The notes under the pieces: model-generated
Seen by the model: the letters and a program-made list of their open reading frames with translations, nothing else
Database searches by the model: none
What the model was told of the DNA's origin: nothing
Position numbers and translations under genes: made by a program
Shown here: one piece after another, positions 9,949-19,125 of the stretch
Position numbering within the stretch: the stretch's first letter is position 1
Layout: every line of letters starts with the position of its first letter
Source: Thiotrichales bacterium
Lineage (GTDB): Bacteria > Pseudomonadota > Gammaproteobacteria > GCF-002020875
Direction of reading: 5' to 3'
Length of the DNA stretch: 47,903 nucleotides
Assembly: GCA_018658305.1 (NCBI GenBank)
Contig: JABHVM010000035.1
Location: forward strand, 1-47,903

Positions 9949-11913
9949 TTATACCCCCTTTTTTCTACTATTCATAGGCAGTACCACTATCATCTTCATC
10001 CCTTTACCAACGCCAGAAGATTCTGCGTTAATAGACCCTCCAATACTTGTTACAAAGTTGGCGACTGAATGCAGACCAAATCCACTACCACCTTTTTTCC
10101 CACTCTTCCCAAAGGTGAATATCTCACTAATTTGCTCTTGGTTATAACCAGACCCACTATCTTCCACGCTTAACTCGAAGCTATCCTTATCTAATTTTAC
10201 AGTTTTCACGATAATTTTACCGCTCTCACCACTATGCGTGGTCTGCTCAGCTATTGCCTCAATACTATTTTTAATCAGGTTCAAAAGAAGTTGAATTAAT
10301 GGGTTTCTTGGTAGATTAACAGAGCCAAGTTTGGGATCCATTTCCACTTCGACAGAAACTTTAGATTTATCTATCTTATCACTTATAAGAGCAATTACAT
10401 CATCAAACACGGACTTCATATAAAATTCAGTTGAGTAGCTGGAAGGGCGTGAAGCACTCTGTTGTATTGCGAGAATAGAGCCTATATGCTCAATTGAGTG
10501 AGTCAATTTATTAAGAGAGCGATCTTTCTCAATATCCTTATGCCCCCTTTTAAGGGCTGCTACCGTTTTCTCGATAAACTCTCTGTAATCTAAGTCTATA
10601 TTCGGATCTTCTGCCACCTTTTTAATTAGCAGATAAATTCTATACAAGGAGTAGACCTGCTTCTCAATACGCAAGATATTACCGTTCATACCTGTAATCA
10701 CATTTCCAACATTGTGCAATACGGAAGCTCCCATCTCTGCAATTCCAGCTTGAAATGCTGCATACTGCTCTTGCTGTTCTGCACGAGTCCGCTGCTTTTC
10801 AACCACCGCTCTAATCTTTTGTTGTGACTCTGCCATCTGGTTGAATCGATCTGAAAGATCTCCAACCTCATCTGCACTCAGGCGTAGACTACGCACCTCA
10901 TGCTCTCCATCTCCATATTTCTGCATCACCTCTGCAAGGCGGCGCACTGGGCGAGTGATGGTTCTAGAAAAGTACCAACTAAAGAGAGAGAAAAGTAGCA
11001 GAGTTCCCACTCCAATCACAAATATCTCTGTTCGTAACTCATGTAGGGGCTGCTCAACAATAAAAGCAGGAATTGTGACCACAATCATAACTCCTAAAGA
11101 TGATATAGGATGCCCCATCCCAAGAATATCATTCCCTCCTACTTGAAAACGGACAACCTTCATACTGTGTCGATTGCGACTATCCTGTGTAGAGATTTTT
11201 TCACCAATCCAAGAAGAGGCTGGATGCCCTCCATCTGGAAAATGGTGCAAAATATTTTTTCCAGAGTGCTGTTTCGTTCCTGCCAATAAAACAGATCCAT
11301 CTCTCTGAACTAAACCCACCCCAAAATTCTTTGGAAGATAGTGAGAAAATTGTTTGCGAAGCGTCGCCAACGGCACAGTTGCAACAAGCGCCCCTTCGAT
11401 CTCATCAAAGTAGTCGGTAGTTAACAGCCCCAAGTCAACCAACTCCTCACCATCTCTACTTTGATATGGAGCACCCATCTGAAGTTGATTTGGTTCTGCT
11501 ACTGCTCTCCTCCATAACTGCTCAACTCTCTGTTGATTTATCTCTATACTCTCCTCTGCTCCTCCAGACCATGCAACCTGTTGCACTCCTTCGGCATCCA
11601 AATATACTAGCGAGTAAAAGCTCTCTCGATACTGTTGAAAAAGTTGCTTAACTATTCCTTTCTGACGATTTTGCCTGTAGTGCACAACAGAGTCTGAGCG
11701 TAATATCCGCTCCATATCATCTGTTCTACGCTCAAAGTGGTGCTCCACTGTGCTCTCAATAGCCTCCACCGTATTATGCAACAGTTTAGAGTTAAGATGC
11801 TCTATCTGTTTTGCCATCATCCCATAACTCATCCCACCCAACAGTGCAATAAGTGTAAGCACCAAAATTGTTTGCCCACTTAACAATCGACCTTGTAACG
11901 AACTAAACCTCAT
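9949..11913 (-). CDS. Membrane sensor histidine kinase, Cache-like sensor and HAMP
   Basis: 654 residues. Helix at about 13-32, a large periplasmic domain (about 35-290) with Cache-like features, a second helix at about 297-315, HAMP to about 365, coiled coil, then an unusual phosphoacceptor box with His400 in VLHNVGNVITG, and a C-terminal ATPase domain (NLIKNSIEAI, EDSGSGY, GKKGGSGFGLHS). It overlaps the upstream binding-protein gene by ATGA (4 bases), so the two are co-translated. No response regulator is adjacent. The HNxGN box also occurs in the second kinase at 37026, and the two are clearly related in that region. Confidence 0.88.
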   Translation of the reverse strand: MRFSSLQGRLLSGQTILVLTLIALLGGMSYGMMAKQIEHLNSKLLHNTVEAIESTVEHHFERRTDDMERILRSDSVVHYRQNRQKGIVKQLFQQYRESFYSLVYLDAEGVQQVAWSGGAEESIEINQQRVEQLWRRAVAEPNQLQMGAPYQSRDGEELVDLGLLTTDYFDEIEGALVATVPLATLRKQFSHYLPKNFGVGLVQRDGSVLLAGTKQHSGKNILHHFPDGGHPASSWIGEKISTQDSRNRHSMKVVRFQVGGNDILGMGHPISSLGVMIVVTIPAFIVEQPLHELRTEIFVIGVGTLLLFSLFSWYFSRTITRPVRRLAEVMQKYGDGEHEVRSLRLSADEVGDLSDRFNQMAESQQKIRAVVEKQRTRAEQQEQYAAFQAGIAEMGASVLHNVGNVITGMNGNILRIEKQVYSLYRIYLLIKKVAEDPNIDLDYREFIEKTVAALKRGHKDIEKDRSLNKLTHSIEHIGSILAIQQSASRPSSYSTEFYMKSVFDDVIALISDKIDKSKVSVEVEMDPKLGSVNLPRNPLIQLLLNLIKNSIEAIAEQTTHSGESGKIIVKTVKLDKDSFELSVEDSGSGYNQEQISEIFTFGKSGKKGGSGFGLHSVANFVTSIGGSINAESSGVGKGMKMIVVLPMNSRKKGV

Positions 11914-12752
11914 CGAGCTGGCACCATTCCCGCTGCTTCAATAATCTCTCTGCCAGCCAGAGAGTAGATATAATTTAATAATTTTTTCTCCATACTATTC
12001 TCAGCAAGATTCAATGCCCCCCGTATTACCAGATAGAGTGGCGTTACCATCTTTGACTCTGCAAGTGGCACACCATCAATGGTCAACACTGTAAGTTGGT
12101 ATTGCTGCGCCCAACTATTAGGAAGGAAACCAATAGTTTGACGATGCTCTCTAATAGCAGCAGCTGTTTGGGGAGTGGTAAAGAATATTTTAGCATGATG
12201 ATCTATAAGCTCAAACTCTGGGATATGCTGCTCTAAGACTGTACGCGAAGAGTCGCCTTCTTCTCGATTGATTGGATAGATCTTCTCTTTGGTTGGTGTA
12301 CGCTGACTCAAAGGGCGGAGTTCATTCCAATCACGCACTTCACCACTATAAATTTGCAAAATCTGCGTTGAGGTAAGGTTACTAATTGAGCTCAATTTAT
12401 TGTGCGTTGCAAATACAACAGGAGAGTATGCAATTAAAAATTGGTGAATTTTTTGGTTATCGCCATTATGATTTCCAGCATTAATCTCTTCATCTGTCAG
12501 AGCGCGCGCTGTTCGTGCCATAGAGACCTTACCAAGAATCAAGGCATCTACTCCACCACCTGATCCAACACTATCCGGTACGCTAACCTTATGTTGAGGA
12601 AAACGCTTCTCAAAAAAAGTGGCTACTGTTCTCAGTAATGACTGGGAGTCGCCTGTTCCTGCAATAGTCAAGCTCTCCACAGCCCCTGCTTCTCCACCAA
12701 ACAGTATCATACTCGCAAGCAGGAGTGACTTTATATGCTTCTGTTTTAACAT
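11910..12752 (-). CDS. PstS-like periplasmic substrate-binding protein
   Basis: 280 residues with a signal peptide (SLLLASMILFGGEAGA). The fold cues are those of phosphate-binding proteins: LTIAGTGDSQSLL at the start, VGSGGGVDALILGKVSMARTARALT, and EEGDSSRTVLEQ. PstS proteins bind phosphate or similar oxyanions. No ABC permease or ATPase genes follow; instead a sensor kinase overlaps it, so it probably feeds a sensor rather than a transporter. With the arsenosugar genes starting 226 bases away on the other strand, arsenate or phosphate sensing is a fair inference. Confidence 0.75.
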   Translation of the reverse strand: MLKQKHIKSLLLASMILFGGEAGAVESLTIAGTGDSQSLLRTVATFFEKRFPQHKVSVPDSVGSGGGVDALILGKVSMARTARALTDEEINAGNHNGDNQKIHQFLIAYSPVVFATHNKLSSISNLTSTQILQIYSGEVRDWNELRPLSQRTPTKEKIYPINREEGDSSRTVLEQHIPEFELIDHHAKIFFTTPQTAAAIREHRQTIGFLPNSWAQQYQLTVLTIDGVPLAESKMVTPLYLVIRGALNLAENSMEKKLLNYIYSLAGREIIEAAGMVPAR

Positions 12753-12933
12753 AAATTATTCTGTTGCCCTATTGTTCATACACTTTTTCTCTATAACTCA
12801 CTAGTTGAATACAAGCTGCACATACAGCAATGATCTCATAGCTGTTCTGCTTAATCAACTCGTTAAATTTTTAAAAAATACCACGCATTATAATAGCGAT
12901 AAAAAACATCTAGATCATATTATATAGTACAAT

Positions 12934-12947
12934 TGAACGCTTGTTCA
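12934..12947. promoter_or_regulatory. Operator site 1 of a shared 14-bp motif, upstream of arsS
   Basis: TGAACGCTTGTTCA: half-sites TGAAC and GTTCA spaced by 4 bases. A -10-like TATAGT ends about 5 bases upstream and the arsS ATG is 30 bases downstream. The same motif occurs before four other transcription units in this window, including the intergenic region of a tetR gene. A TTG at 12933 would extend the arsS frame through the operator and is therefore unlikely to be the start. Confidence 0.62.
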
Positions 12948-12977
12948 CTGCATAAGATAGAAAATAGACAAAAAACG

Positions 12978-13964
12978 ATGATCGATAGTTACCCACATCT
13001 AAAAAATATATCCTTCCCCCCTATTGCCAGAGATAAGCTGACCACACTTCAGGTCAATTTAGGATATCGTTGCAATCTTAGCTGCACCCATTGTCATGTT
13101 AATGCTGGACCCAAACGAAATGAGATGATGGATAGTGGAACAGTAGATACGCTAATTCAGCTCCTAGAGAATAGAGAGATCAAAACTCTTGACTTGACTG
13201 GTGGTGCACCAGAACTCAACATACATTTTCGGCGCCTTATTGAAGCCGCCTCCAAGATGGGGGTTCATGTCATTGACCGCTGTAATTTAGTTATTCTGGA
13301 AGAGGAGAGGCAAGAGGGGCTCGCCCAATTTCTTGCAAAACAACAAGTAGAGATAGTCGCCTCTATGCCCTGCTACCTACAGGAAAATGTAGATTCGCAG
13401 CGAGGTAAAGGGACATTTGATGCGAGTATTCGTGGTTTAACTCTTCTTAACAGCTTAGGATATGGAGTTAATGGAAGCGGGCTGTTGCTCAACTTAGTAT
13501 ACAATCCACAAGGAGCACACCTCCCTCCTGCTCAAAATCTCTTAGAGACAGACTACAAAAAACATTTAGCTAAACATTACGGAGTTAAATTTAATCAACT
13601 TCTGACCATAGCCAATCTTCCTATTCACCGTTTCGGCAGTCTGCTCCTCTCTAAGGGAGAGTTTGATAACTATATGGATACGCTGCAAGAGGCTCATCGC
13701 ACAGAGAATCTCTCTACAGTTATGTGTCGCTCAATGGTTAGTATTGACTGGCAAGGAGTGATCTATGATTGCGACTTTAATCAGATGTTAAACTTACCTA
13801 TTAAACATTTGGCTGGCGAGAGTTTACAAATTCAAGACCTTCAAAACTCAACTCTTTTAGAGCAGCAAATTCAAGTAGCTGGACACTGTTTTGGTTGTAC
13901 TGCAGGTCAAGGCTCTAGCTGTGGTGGTGCTCTTAATGAAACTTTAAACGAGGCTCTTGCTTGA
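12978..13964 (+). CDS. arsS: Arsenosugar biosynthesis radical SAM protein ArsS
   Basis: 328 residues from the ATG at 12978. The iron-sulfur motif CNLSCTHCHVNAGP (Cys32, 36, 39) is a CxxxCxxC radical-SAM site, and the surrounding TLQVNLGYRCNLSC...DLTGGAPELN is characteristic of ArsS. The C-terminal cysteine-rich part (GHCFGCTAGQGSSCGGAL) is also typical. In known systems ArsS adds the 5'-deoxyadenosyl group to dimethylated arsenic, the key step to arsenosugars. It overlaps the following glycosyltransferase gene by 4 bases and is preceded by operator site 1. Confidence 0.9.
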   Translation: MIDSYPHLKNISFPPIARDKLTTLQVNLGYRCNLSCTHCHVNAGPKRNEMMDSGTVDTLIQLLENREIKTLDLTGGAPELNIHFRRLIEAASKMGVHVIDRCNLVILEEERQEGLAQFLAKQQVEIVASMPCYLQENVDSQRGKGTFDASIRGLTLLNSLGYGVNGSGLLLNLVYNPQGAHLPPAQNLLETDYKKHLAKHYGVKFNQLLTIANLPIHRFGSLLLSKGEFDNYMDTLQEAHRTENLSTVMCRSMVSIDWQGVIYDCDFNQMLNLPIKHLAGESLQIQDLQNSTLLEQQIQVAGHCFGCTAGQGSSCGGALNETLNEALA

Positions 13965-14632
13965 TATCTATTATTATCCCCACCATAAATGAGGATGAGG
14001 TCATTGAGAACACCCTGCGCCCTCTACAACCACTACGCAACTTAGGTGCTGAAGTTATTCTAGTAGACGGTGGCAGCAGTGACCAGACTCAGCATATAGC
14101 GGCCCCTCTTGTAGATATCTGGATAGACTCTCCAGCAAAAGGACGAGCTCTGCAGATGAATCTTGGCGCTGCACAGGCTAATAGAGATATCCTCTGGTTT
14201 CTGCATGCAGATACAGTTATTCCAGAACATGCTGAAAGATATATTATAAATACTCTTAAAAACAGAAGATGGGGACGATTTGACCTAAAATTAAGCGGAG
14301 ATAACTTTCTACTACGAATAGTTGAATGGATGATCAATCACCGCTCCTGCTGGAGTGGAGTTGCTACAGGAGATCAAGGAATTTTTCTCACTCAAAAACT
14401 ATTTAATAAATTAGATGGTTTTCCAGAAATTGCCTTGATGGAAGATATAGCATTGAGCCGTAAACTTAAAAAAGTTGCCGCGCCTGGCTGCATCAAACAT
14501 CCTCTCATCACCTCTAGTAGACGCTGGGAGAAGAATGGTATAGTTCAAACCATTCTATTAATGTGGTGGTTGCGTTTTAGTTATTGGCTGGGAGTTGATC
14601 CAGAAAAACTGGTTAAGCTCTACCATACATAG
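13961..14632 (+). CDS. Arsenosugar-associated glycosyltransferase (TIGR04283 type)
   Basis: 223 residues, a family 2-like GT-A domain: SIIIPTINEDEVIENTL, LVDGGSSDQT, the metal site LHADTVIP and the family segment RRWGRFDLKLSG. It starts at a TTG that overlaps the arsS stop (TTGA), so translation is coupled. Members of this family are regularly found beside arsS and a second, DUF2064-like transferase, as here, and are thought to build the sugar part of arsenosugars. The exact acceptor is not known. Confidence 0.85.
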   Translation: MISIIIPTINEDEVIENTLRPLQPLRNLGAEVILVDGGSSDQTQHIAAPLVDIWIDSPAKGRALQMNLGAAQANRDILWFLHADTVIPEHAERYIINTLKNRRWGRFDLKLSGDNFLLRIVEWMINHRSCWSGVATGDQGIFLTQKLFNKLDGFPEIALMEDIALSRKLKKVAAPGCIKHPLITSSRRWEKNGIVQTILLMWWLRFSYWLGVDPEKLVKLYHT

Positions 14633-14649
14633 CTCTATTAACAAAAAGT

Positions 14650-15363
14650 ATGCTGATCTCACTAATTATCTTCTCTAAAGCTCCAATCCCTGGCTACGCA
14701 AAGAGGAGGCTTATCCCATCCATAGGAAAACAGAGGGCTGCAGAGTTGCAACAAGAGATGACTACAGCGATGGTAACTCAGGCGCTTGCTGCTGACATCG
14801 GAGAGACGAATCTATTCTGTGCCCCAGATACAACTCACGAACTCTTCCAAAACTTAGCTCGCCAACACTCCATCTCATTAGTTACTCAGCAGGGAGAGAG
14901 TCTTGGAGATAAGATGTCACATGCTATTGAGACAACATTCACCTCGAGCAAAGATACGCAGAACAGCGTTGAGGCAGTTATATTAATGGGGAGCGACTGT
15001 CCGCAACTAAATAAGGAGCAGCTACTGAGAGTTTCTACAGAATTAAAAAAGCACGAGATCGTTCTCATTCCAGCCACCGATGGCGGATATGTGTTGATAG
15101 CTATGCGCAACCACTACCCTACTCTATTTCAAAATATAAACTGGGGCAGCGATCAAGTGATGAGCACAACCATACAGAGAATAGACGCACTCGCCGTCTC
15201 TTGGAGCGCACTACCTGCCTTGACAGACATAGATTGTGCAGAGGATCTATTCTGCCGCATAATAGACCTCACTCTCTACGGCAATCCCTCTTTTCCAGCT
15301 ACGGAGTGTAATGGTCAACGGTTTAGATCCGTATTAAAATTGGAGTGTGAGATCACCGTTTAG
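14650..15363 (+). CDS. Arsenosugar-associated glycosyltransferase (TIGR04282/DUF2064 type)
   Basis: 237 residues of the DUF2064 nucleotidyl/glycosyl-transferase-like fold: IIFSKAPIPGYAKRRL at the start, MGSDCPQLNKEQL and PATDGGYVLIAM. It lies 17 bases after the first transferase and is last in the arsS operon. It converges on msrAB with 17 bases between. The C-terminal 30 residues go somewhat beyond the usual end of the family. Role inferred from constant neighbourhood with arsS. Confidence 0.83.
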   Translation: MLISLIIFSKAPIPGYAKRRLIPSIGKQRAAELQQEMTTAMVTQALAADIGETNLFCAPDTTHELFQNLARQHSISLVTQQGESLGDKMSHAIETTFTSSKDTQNSVEAVILMGSDCPQLNKEQLLRVSTELKKHEIVLIPATDGGYVLIAMRNHYPTLFQNINWGSDQVMSTTIQRIDALAVSWSALPALTDIDCAEDLFCRIIDLTLYGNPSFPATECNGQRFRSVLKLECEITV

Positions 15364-15380
15364 GTTCGGCTGTATTGATC

Positions 15381-16529
15381 TCACTTAAAGAGCGATAGAA
15401 ACTCTGCATATCCTTCCAGCTCTAACTTCTCTACTGGAACAAAACGGAGTGAAGCTGAGTTCATACAGTAACGCAGCCCTGTTGATTCTGGGCCATCTGG
15501 AAAAACATGACCTAGATGAGAGTCTGCTATCTGGCTGCGGATCTCCGTTCTGGTTGAGAAGAATCCTTTGTCTACCGTTTCGACCACTATATCAGCTGCA
15601 ATGGGTTTGCTAAAACTGGGCCATCCAGTGCCAGAGTCATACTTATCAAGCGAGCTAAAAAGTGGTTCGCCTGAGACAATATCCACATAGATCCCTGCCT
15701 CTTTGTTGTCCCAATAGATGTTATCAAATGCCCTCTCAGTACCATCCTCTTGAGTCACTTTGTACTGGAGTGGCGTGAGCCGTTGGCGAAGTTCAGCCGT
15801 ACTTTCATCCACCTGATAATTTGAACTTTTCTTCTCAGCTGTTTCTGTCTGCTTCTCTGTCGATGGTGAGTCATTCCAAGTGGCAGCAATAAACTGATCT
15901 CGCCCTGAACCTTGACGGTAGCGTTTATAATGAATCGTGTTCTTTTGAGAGTAATCTTGATGGTAATCTTCTGCTGGATAAAAAGTTGTTGCTGCACTAA
16001 TTTCCGTCACTATAGGTCGGTCAAATTTTCCTGAACTCTCTAACGCCGCTCGTGAACGCTCCGCCATTTGACGTTGCCCCTCACTTGTGTAGAAAATTGC
16101 TGAACGGTAGTGATCCCCTCGATCAACGAATGAACCATCTGCATCCGTCGGATCAATCTGCATCCAGTAGACCTCTAGTAGTTTCTCATAACTAATCAAA
16201 TCAGGATTGTAAACTACTTCGATCGACTCCAGATGATCGGTACTGCCTGAGGCAACCTGTTGATAGGTTGGGTTCTCGCTTGTTCCCCCACTATAGCCAG
16301 AGGTAACCTTCTCCACACCAGAAAGATTTTCAAATGGGGGCTCCATACACCAGAAACAGCCACCTGCAAAAATTGCTTGCTCACTCTCTGTCTCACTCAT
16401 ACGATTCTGCTCCCTATTTTTATTATCATTCCAATCAACCACCTTACTTGCCGTGACAGATAACCCAATCACCGTTAGCACGATCGCAATAGATGAAAAG
16501 TTGCCTCTAAATATATTCAGTCTCAACAA
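15381..16529 (-). CDS. msrAB: Fused peptide methionine sulfoxide reductase MsrA/MsrB
   Basis: 382 residues. An N-terminal hydrophobic segment (about 12-27) suggests export or anchoring. The MsrA domain has the catalytic [12 protein letters not shown] (Cys58). The MsrB domain has DSGTGWPSF and the catalytic [11 protein letters not shown] (about Cys355). The two CxxC zinc pairs of many MsrB enzymes are missing ([11 protein letters not shown]), so it is the zinc-free form. It repairs both S and R sulfoxides of methionine, probably in the periplasm. It overlaps arsM by 7 bases, tying repair to arsenic methylation. A methionine-rich protein at 20885 is a plausible client. Confidence 0.95.
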   Translation of the reverse strand: MLRLNIFRGNFSSIAIVLTVIGLSVTASKVVDWNDNKNREQNRMSETESEQAIFAGGCFWCMEPPFENLSGVEKVTSGYSGGTSENPTYQQVASGSTDHLESIEVVYNPDLISYEKLLEVYWMQIDPTDADGSFVDRGDHYRSAIFYTSEGQRQMAERSRAALESSGKFDRPIVTEISAATTFYPAEDYHQDYSQKNTIHYKRYRQGSGRDQFIAATWNDSPSTEKQTETAEKKSSNYQVDESTAELRQRLTPLQYKVTQEDGTERAFDNIYWDNKEAGIYVDIVSGEPLFSSLDKYDSGTGWPSFSKPIAADIVVETVDKGFFSTRTEIRSQIADSHLGHVFPDGPESTGLRYCMNSASLRFVPVEKLELEGYAEFLSLFK

Positions 16530-17578
16530 CAGCTACCGCCTGAACCAGAATCTTCTTTCTGTGCCGACTGATCAAAAGGGATCTCTGTGCCACATCCCAA
16601 AAATACTCCATAATGAGTCGACCAGTCGCCGTAAAAGTCAAAATGCTCGCTAAAGCGACTATCGTTAAGCATGCGGTAACTATTACCGCAGACTGGCTCT
16701 ATCTTTCCCTTCTCAAAATTGTGCCCGCTATCCAGTTCAAAATTATCGGGGTGATGTTCAACCGTTCCTCGATAACGGACTGCCTGCCCATACTCTTCAC
16801 AGCTCCCTTCTAACGCCTCAATCTTAAACAGTCGGTAAGTGGCAGAGTAGAATTTGTGCGTGCCCAACATCTTCTCAATCTCTGGATTATCGATAGTGAG
16901 AGGACGATCTTCAACTAAACGTGGATCGGAAAACCCGCTCTCTTTTGCCAGTGTCAAAAAATCATTCCAATAGAGCGCACCACTTAGACACTCACCATAG
17001 AGCAGTGGATCTTTTACCAACGCCTCTGGCACTCTCCTCTCGGAGTAGACATCTGAGAAGTAGAGCTCACCCCCAGGTTTGAGCAGTCGCCACGCCTCTT
17101 GCAGTACCGCTGCTTTGTCTGGTGATAGGTTAATGACACAGTTAGAGACGATAATGTCAAAACGTTCATCTTCCAACCCTAGCTCATCCAACTTTTCGAT
17201 ATAGCCTTTATGAAAAGTGACATTGGACTGACTGTAACCATAGCGATCAGCATGCCACTGAATATGTTGATTGGCTACCTCCAGCTGCGCATCCGTCATA
17301 TCTACACCGACAACAGATCCCGACTCTCCAGTTAAGCGCGCCAGCAAAAAGCAGTCACGCCCAGAGCCACTACCAAGATCCAAAATATTCATTCCCTGTA
17401 ACTGTTGGGGTGCAACTAGACCACAGCCATAATATTTGGCAGCGACCTCATCATGAATATCTGCCATCGCCTCCTTTAGATAAGCTGGCATCGTGCTGCC
17501 GGTGCTGCATGCATCGGTTTGTAGGTCGTTGCTGGTGACTAAAATTTCCCCGTAGTACTTCTTGACTTCATCATGCAT
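16523..17578 (-). CDS. arsM: Arsenite S-adenosylmethionine methyltransferase ArsM
   Basis: 351 residues. SAM-binding motif [17 protein letters not shown], then [14 protein letters not shown]. Conserved cysteines of arsenite methyltransferases are visible: one in [10 protein letters not shown], one in [11 protein letters not shown], an early one in TDACSTG, and a C-terminal GGSCC pair that could hold arsenite. It methylates As(III) toward dimethylarsenite, the substrate of ArsS. The long C-terminal domain fits the arsenosugar-type ArsM. It is followed by an overlapping msrAB and faces the arsS operon. Confidence 0.92.
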   Translation of the reverse strand: MHDEVKKYYGEILVTSNDLQTDACSTGSTMPAYLKEAMADIHDEVAAKYYGCGLVAPQQLQGMNILDLGSGSGRDCFLLARLTGESGSVVGVDMTDAQLEVANQHIQWHADRYGYSQSNVTFHKGYIEKLDELGLEDERFDIIVSNCVINLSPDKAAVLQEAWRLLKPGGELYFSDVYSERRVPEALVKDPLLYGECLSGALYWNDFLTLAKESGFSDPRLVEDRPLTIDNPEIEKMLGTHKFYSATYRLFKIEALEGSCEEYGQAVRYRGTVEHHPDNFELDSGHNFEKGKIEPVCGNSYRMLNDSRFSEHFDFYGDWSTHYGVFLGCGTEIPFDQSAQKEDSGSGGSCC

Positions 17579-17698
17579 ATTTTTTCTCTGTTTGTGCTTA
17601 ACAAAAACTGTATACTTTTTTATTCTAACATTAACACTAGATAACTTATTAAAAATCTATGGATCTAAAACTCGAAATCAGATGGCCATGACGGAATC

Positions 17699-18301
17699 TT
17701 ATTGAGGTAGGATAATCTCTCGATAGAAAATATACTCTCCTCCCCCTGCAGCACTATGACAATAGATACAACCTGCGATTTTTCCAGCTAACGCTCTATT
17801 CTGACCTCCGATCTCTTTATCAAAAAGAGAGCCGTCGGGATGGTACTTAACCCAAAACCAGTTTTGATTCTCTTCATCATAGCCACTTTCACGTTGAAAC
17901 ATGACGGTGATTGCACCGAGATATTTAGCTCGATCCATGCTCACGCTCTCGGCTGTAACAACACCTCGCACACCTTGCTCTCCCGCTTTTCCATAATTGC
18001 GTTTAACTACAACAAACCCCGTATGATCTCCCACCGTGATATTTTGGTACTTTAACTCTAAAATTTCACCGTGTGGTTTTGCACCGCCGAAAAATAGGGC
18101 GGAAGAGATTCTATCCTCTCCTTCTATCTGCTCTCTCACCAACACACTCCATAACTTCGCTGCATATTGACGCTCTGCTTCGTTACCGACTACAAGCTCT
18201 GCTGCCTCGACTGTGATTGATAATAGAGCAGTTAAAAGTATCGAAAATAACGACACATAACTCACTCTTCTATGACTATTTTGGTGTTTTGTGTGCTGCA
18301 T
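17699..18301 (-). CDS. Cytochrome P460-family c-type haem protein (copy 2)
   Basis: 200 residues with a signal peptide (SLFSILLTALLSITVEAA). Family segments: VVVKRNYGKAG, AITVMFQRESGYDEENQNWFWVKYHPDGSL, and one haem c site CIYCH near the C-terminus. The cytochrome P460/c'-beta family works in the periplasm on small nitrogen oxides; a lysine near the start can cross-link the haem in true P460, which cannot be judged here. It is a paralogue of the gene just upstream. A possible terminator lies between them. Confidence 0.82.
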   Translation of the reverse strand: MQHTKHQNSHRRVSYVSLFSILLTALLSITVEAAELVVGNEAERQYAAKLWSVLVREQIEGEDRISSALFFGGAKPHGEILELKYQNITVGDHTGFVVVKRNYGKAGEQGVRGVVTAESVSMDRAKYLGAITVMFQRESGYDEENQNWFWVKYHPDGSLFDKEIGGQNRALAGKIAGCIYCHSAAGGGEYIFYREIILPQ

Positions 18302-18320
18302 TTTTATGACTCCTAAAGTA

Positions 18321-18354
18321 TAAAACCTCCCCCTTAAAACAATAAAAGGGAGAG
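18321..18354 (-). terminator. Hairpin with T-run between the two P460 genes
   Basis: Read on the minus strand, CTCCCTT and AAGGGGGAG form a stem around an A+T loop, followed by TTTTATA. It lies after the stop of the first P460 gene and before the start of the second, so it could be a partial terminator that lowers expression of the second copy. Confidence 0.45.
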
Positions 18355-18382
18355 TGAAGACTTTTAGTTAGTTACTAACTCA

Positions 18383-18925
18383 CTACTGATTAAAGAGGTA
18401 GTCGCCACCTGGTGCCGCTTTATGACAAGCGATGCAACCTTTAGGCATCCCTTTTGCAACACGCCCTGCGAGTTTCACCTTTTTAGGATTGGTGTGGAGC
18501 GAACCATTAGGCTTATACTTTGCATAGAACCAGTTCTGATTATCTGCATCATAACCACTCTCTCGTTTAAACATCACTGTGAGTGCTTTAAGCCACGGTT
18601 TAGGATCTTGAGCGACCTTAGCGATTGATACCCCTTCACCCCCATAGTTGCGTTTGATAATTACCTTACCCGTGTGTCCGTTGACGGTAACATTTTTCTC
18701 AATTGTATCTAACACCGCACCATGTGGCGCCATCCCTTTGTAGGGCTTGGAGTGAACCGCATTACTTCCCACCAACCCTTCTGAATCTAATACGCTCCAG
18801 AGTGCAACGGCGTCACTAACGCTATCTTTTCCACCAAATGGCATCCCTGCTGCAGTTGCCACCATTGGAACTACTGCTGCCAACACTACTGCTACCGAAG
18901 ATATACTCTTAATCATTTTTTTCAT
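18383..18925 (-). CDS. Cytochrome P460-family c-type haem protein (copy 1)
   Basis: 180 residues with a clear signal peptide (SISSVAVVLAAVVPMVATAAG). It shares VIIKRNYGGEG, ALTVMFKRESGYDADNQNWFYAKYKPNGSL and the haem c site CIACH with the next gene, so the pair arose by duplication. Likely a soluble periplasmic haem protein for hydroxylamine or NO chemistry, or a stress-related peroxidase-like role; the sequence alone does not decide. A 200-base gap separates it from the upstream glutamate synthase-like gene. Confidence 0.85.
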   Translation of the reverse strand: MKKMIKSISSVAVVLAAVVPMVATAAGMPFGGKDSVSDAVALWSVLDSEGLVGSNAVHSKPYKGMAPHGAVLDTIEKNVTVNGHTGKVIIKRNYGGEGVSIAKVAQDPKPWLKALTVMFKRESGYDADNQNWFYAKYKPNGSLHTNPKKVKLAGRVAKGMPKGCIACHKAAPGGDYLFNQ

Positions 18926-19125
18926 TATAGACTCCTGTCTGTTAAAAACTGTAGATAAATTGTTTAATTTTAATTTGAGTAGAACTATTTTCTGTTCTGT
19001 TAATTTATACGCATCACCTACACGATCAGTTTCAAAAAATTTTAAATTTAATTATTACCACAACCACAACTATCCACCTCCCCTAACTGAATAGGGGGAT
19101 AGGGCACGTGAGCGTTGAGTGTTGC

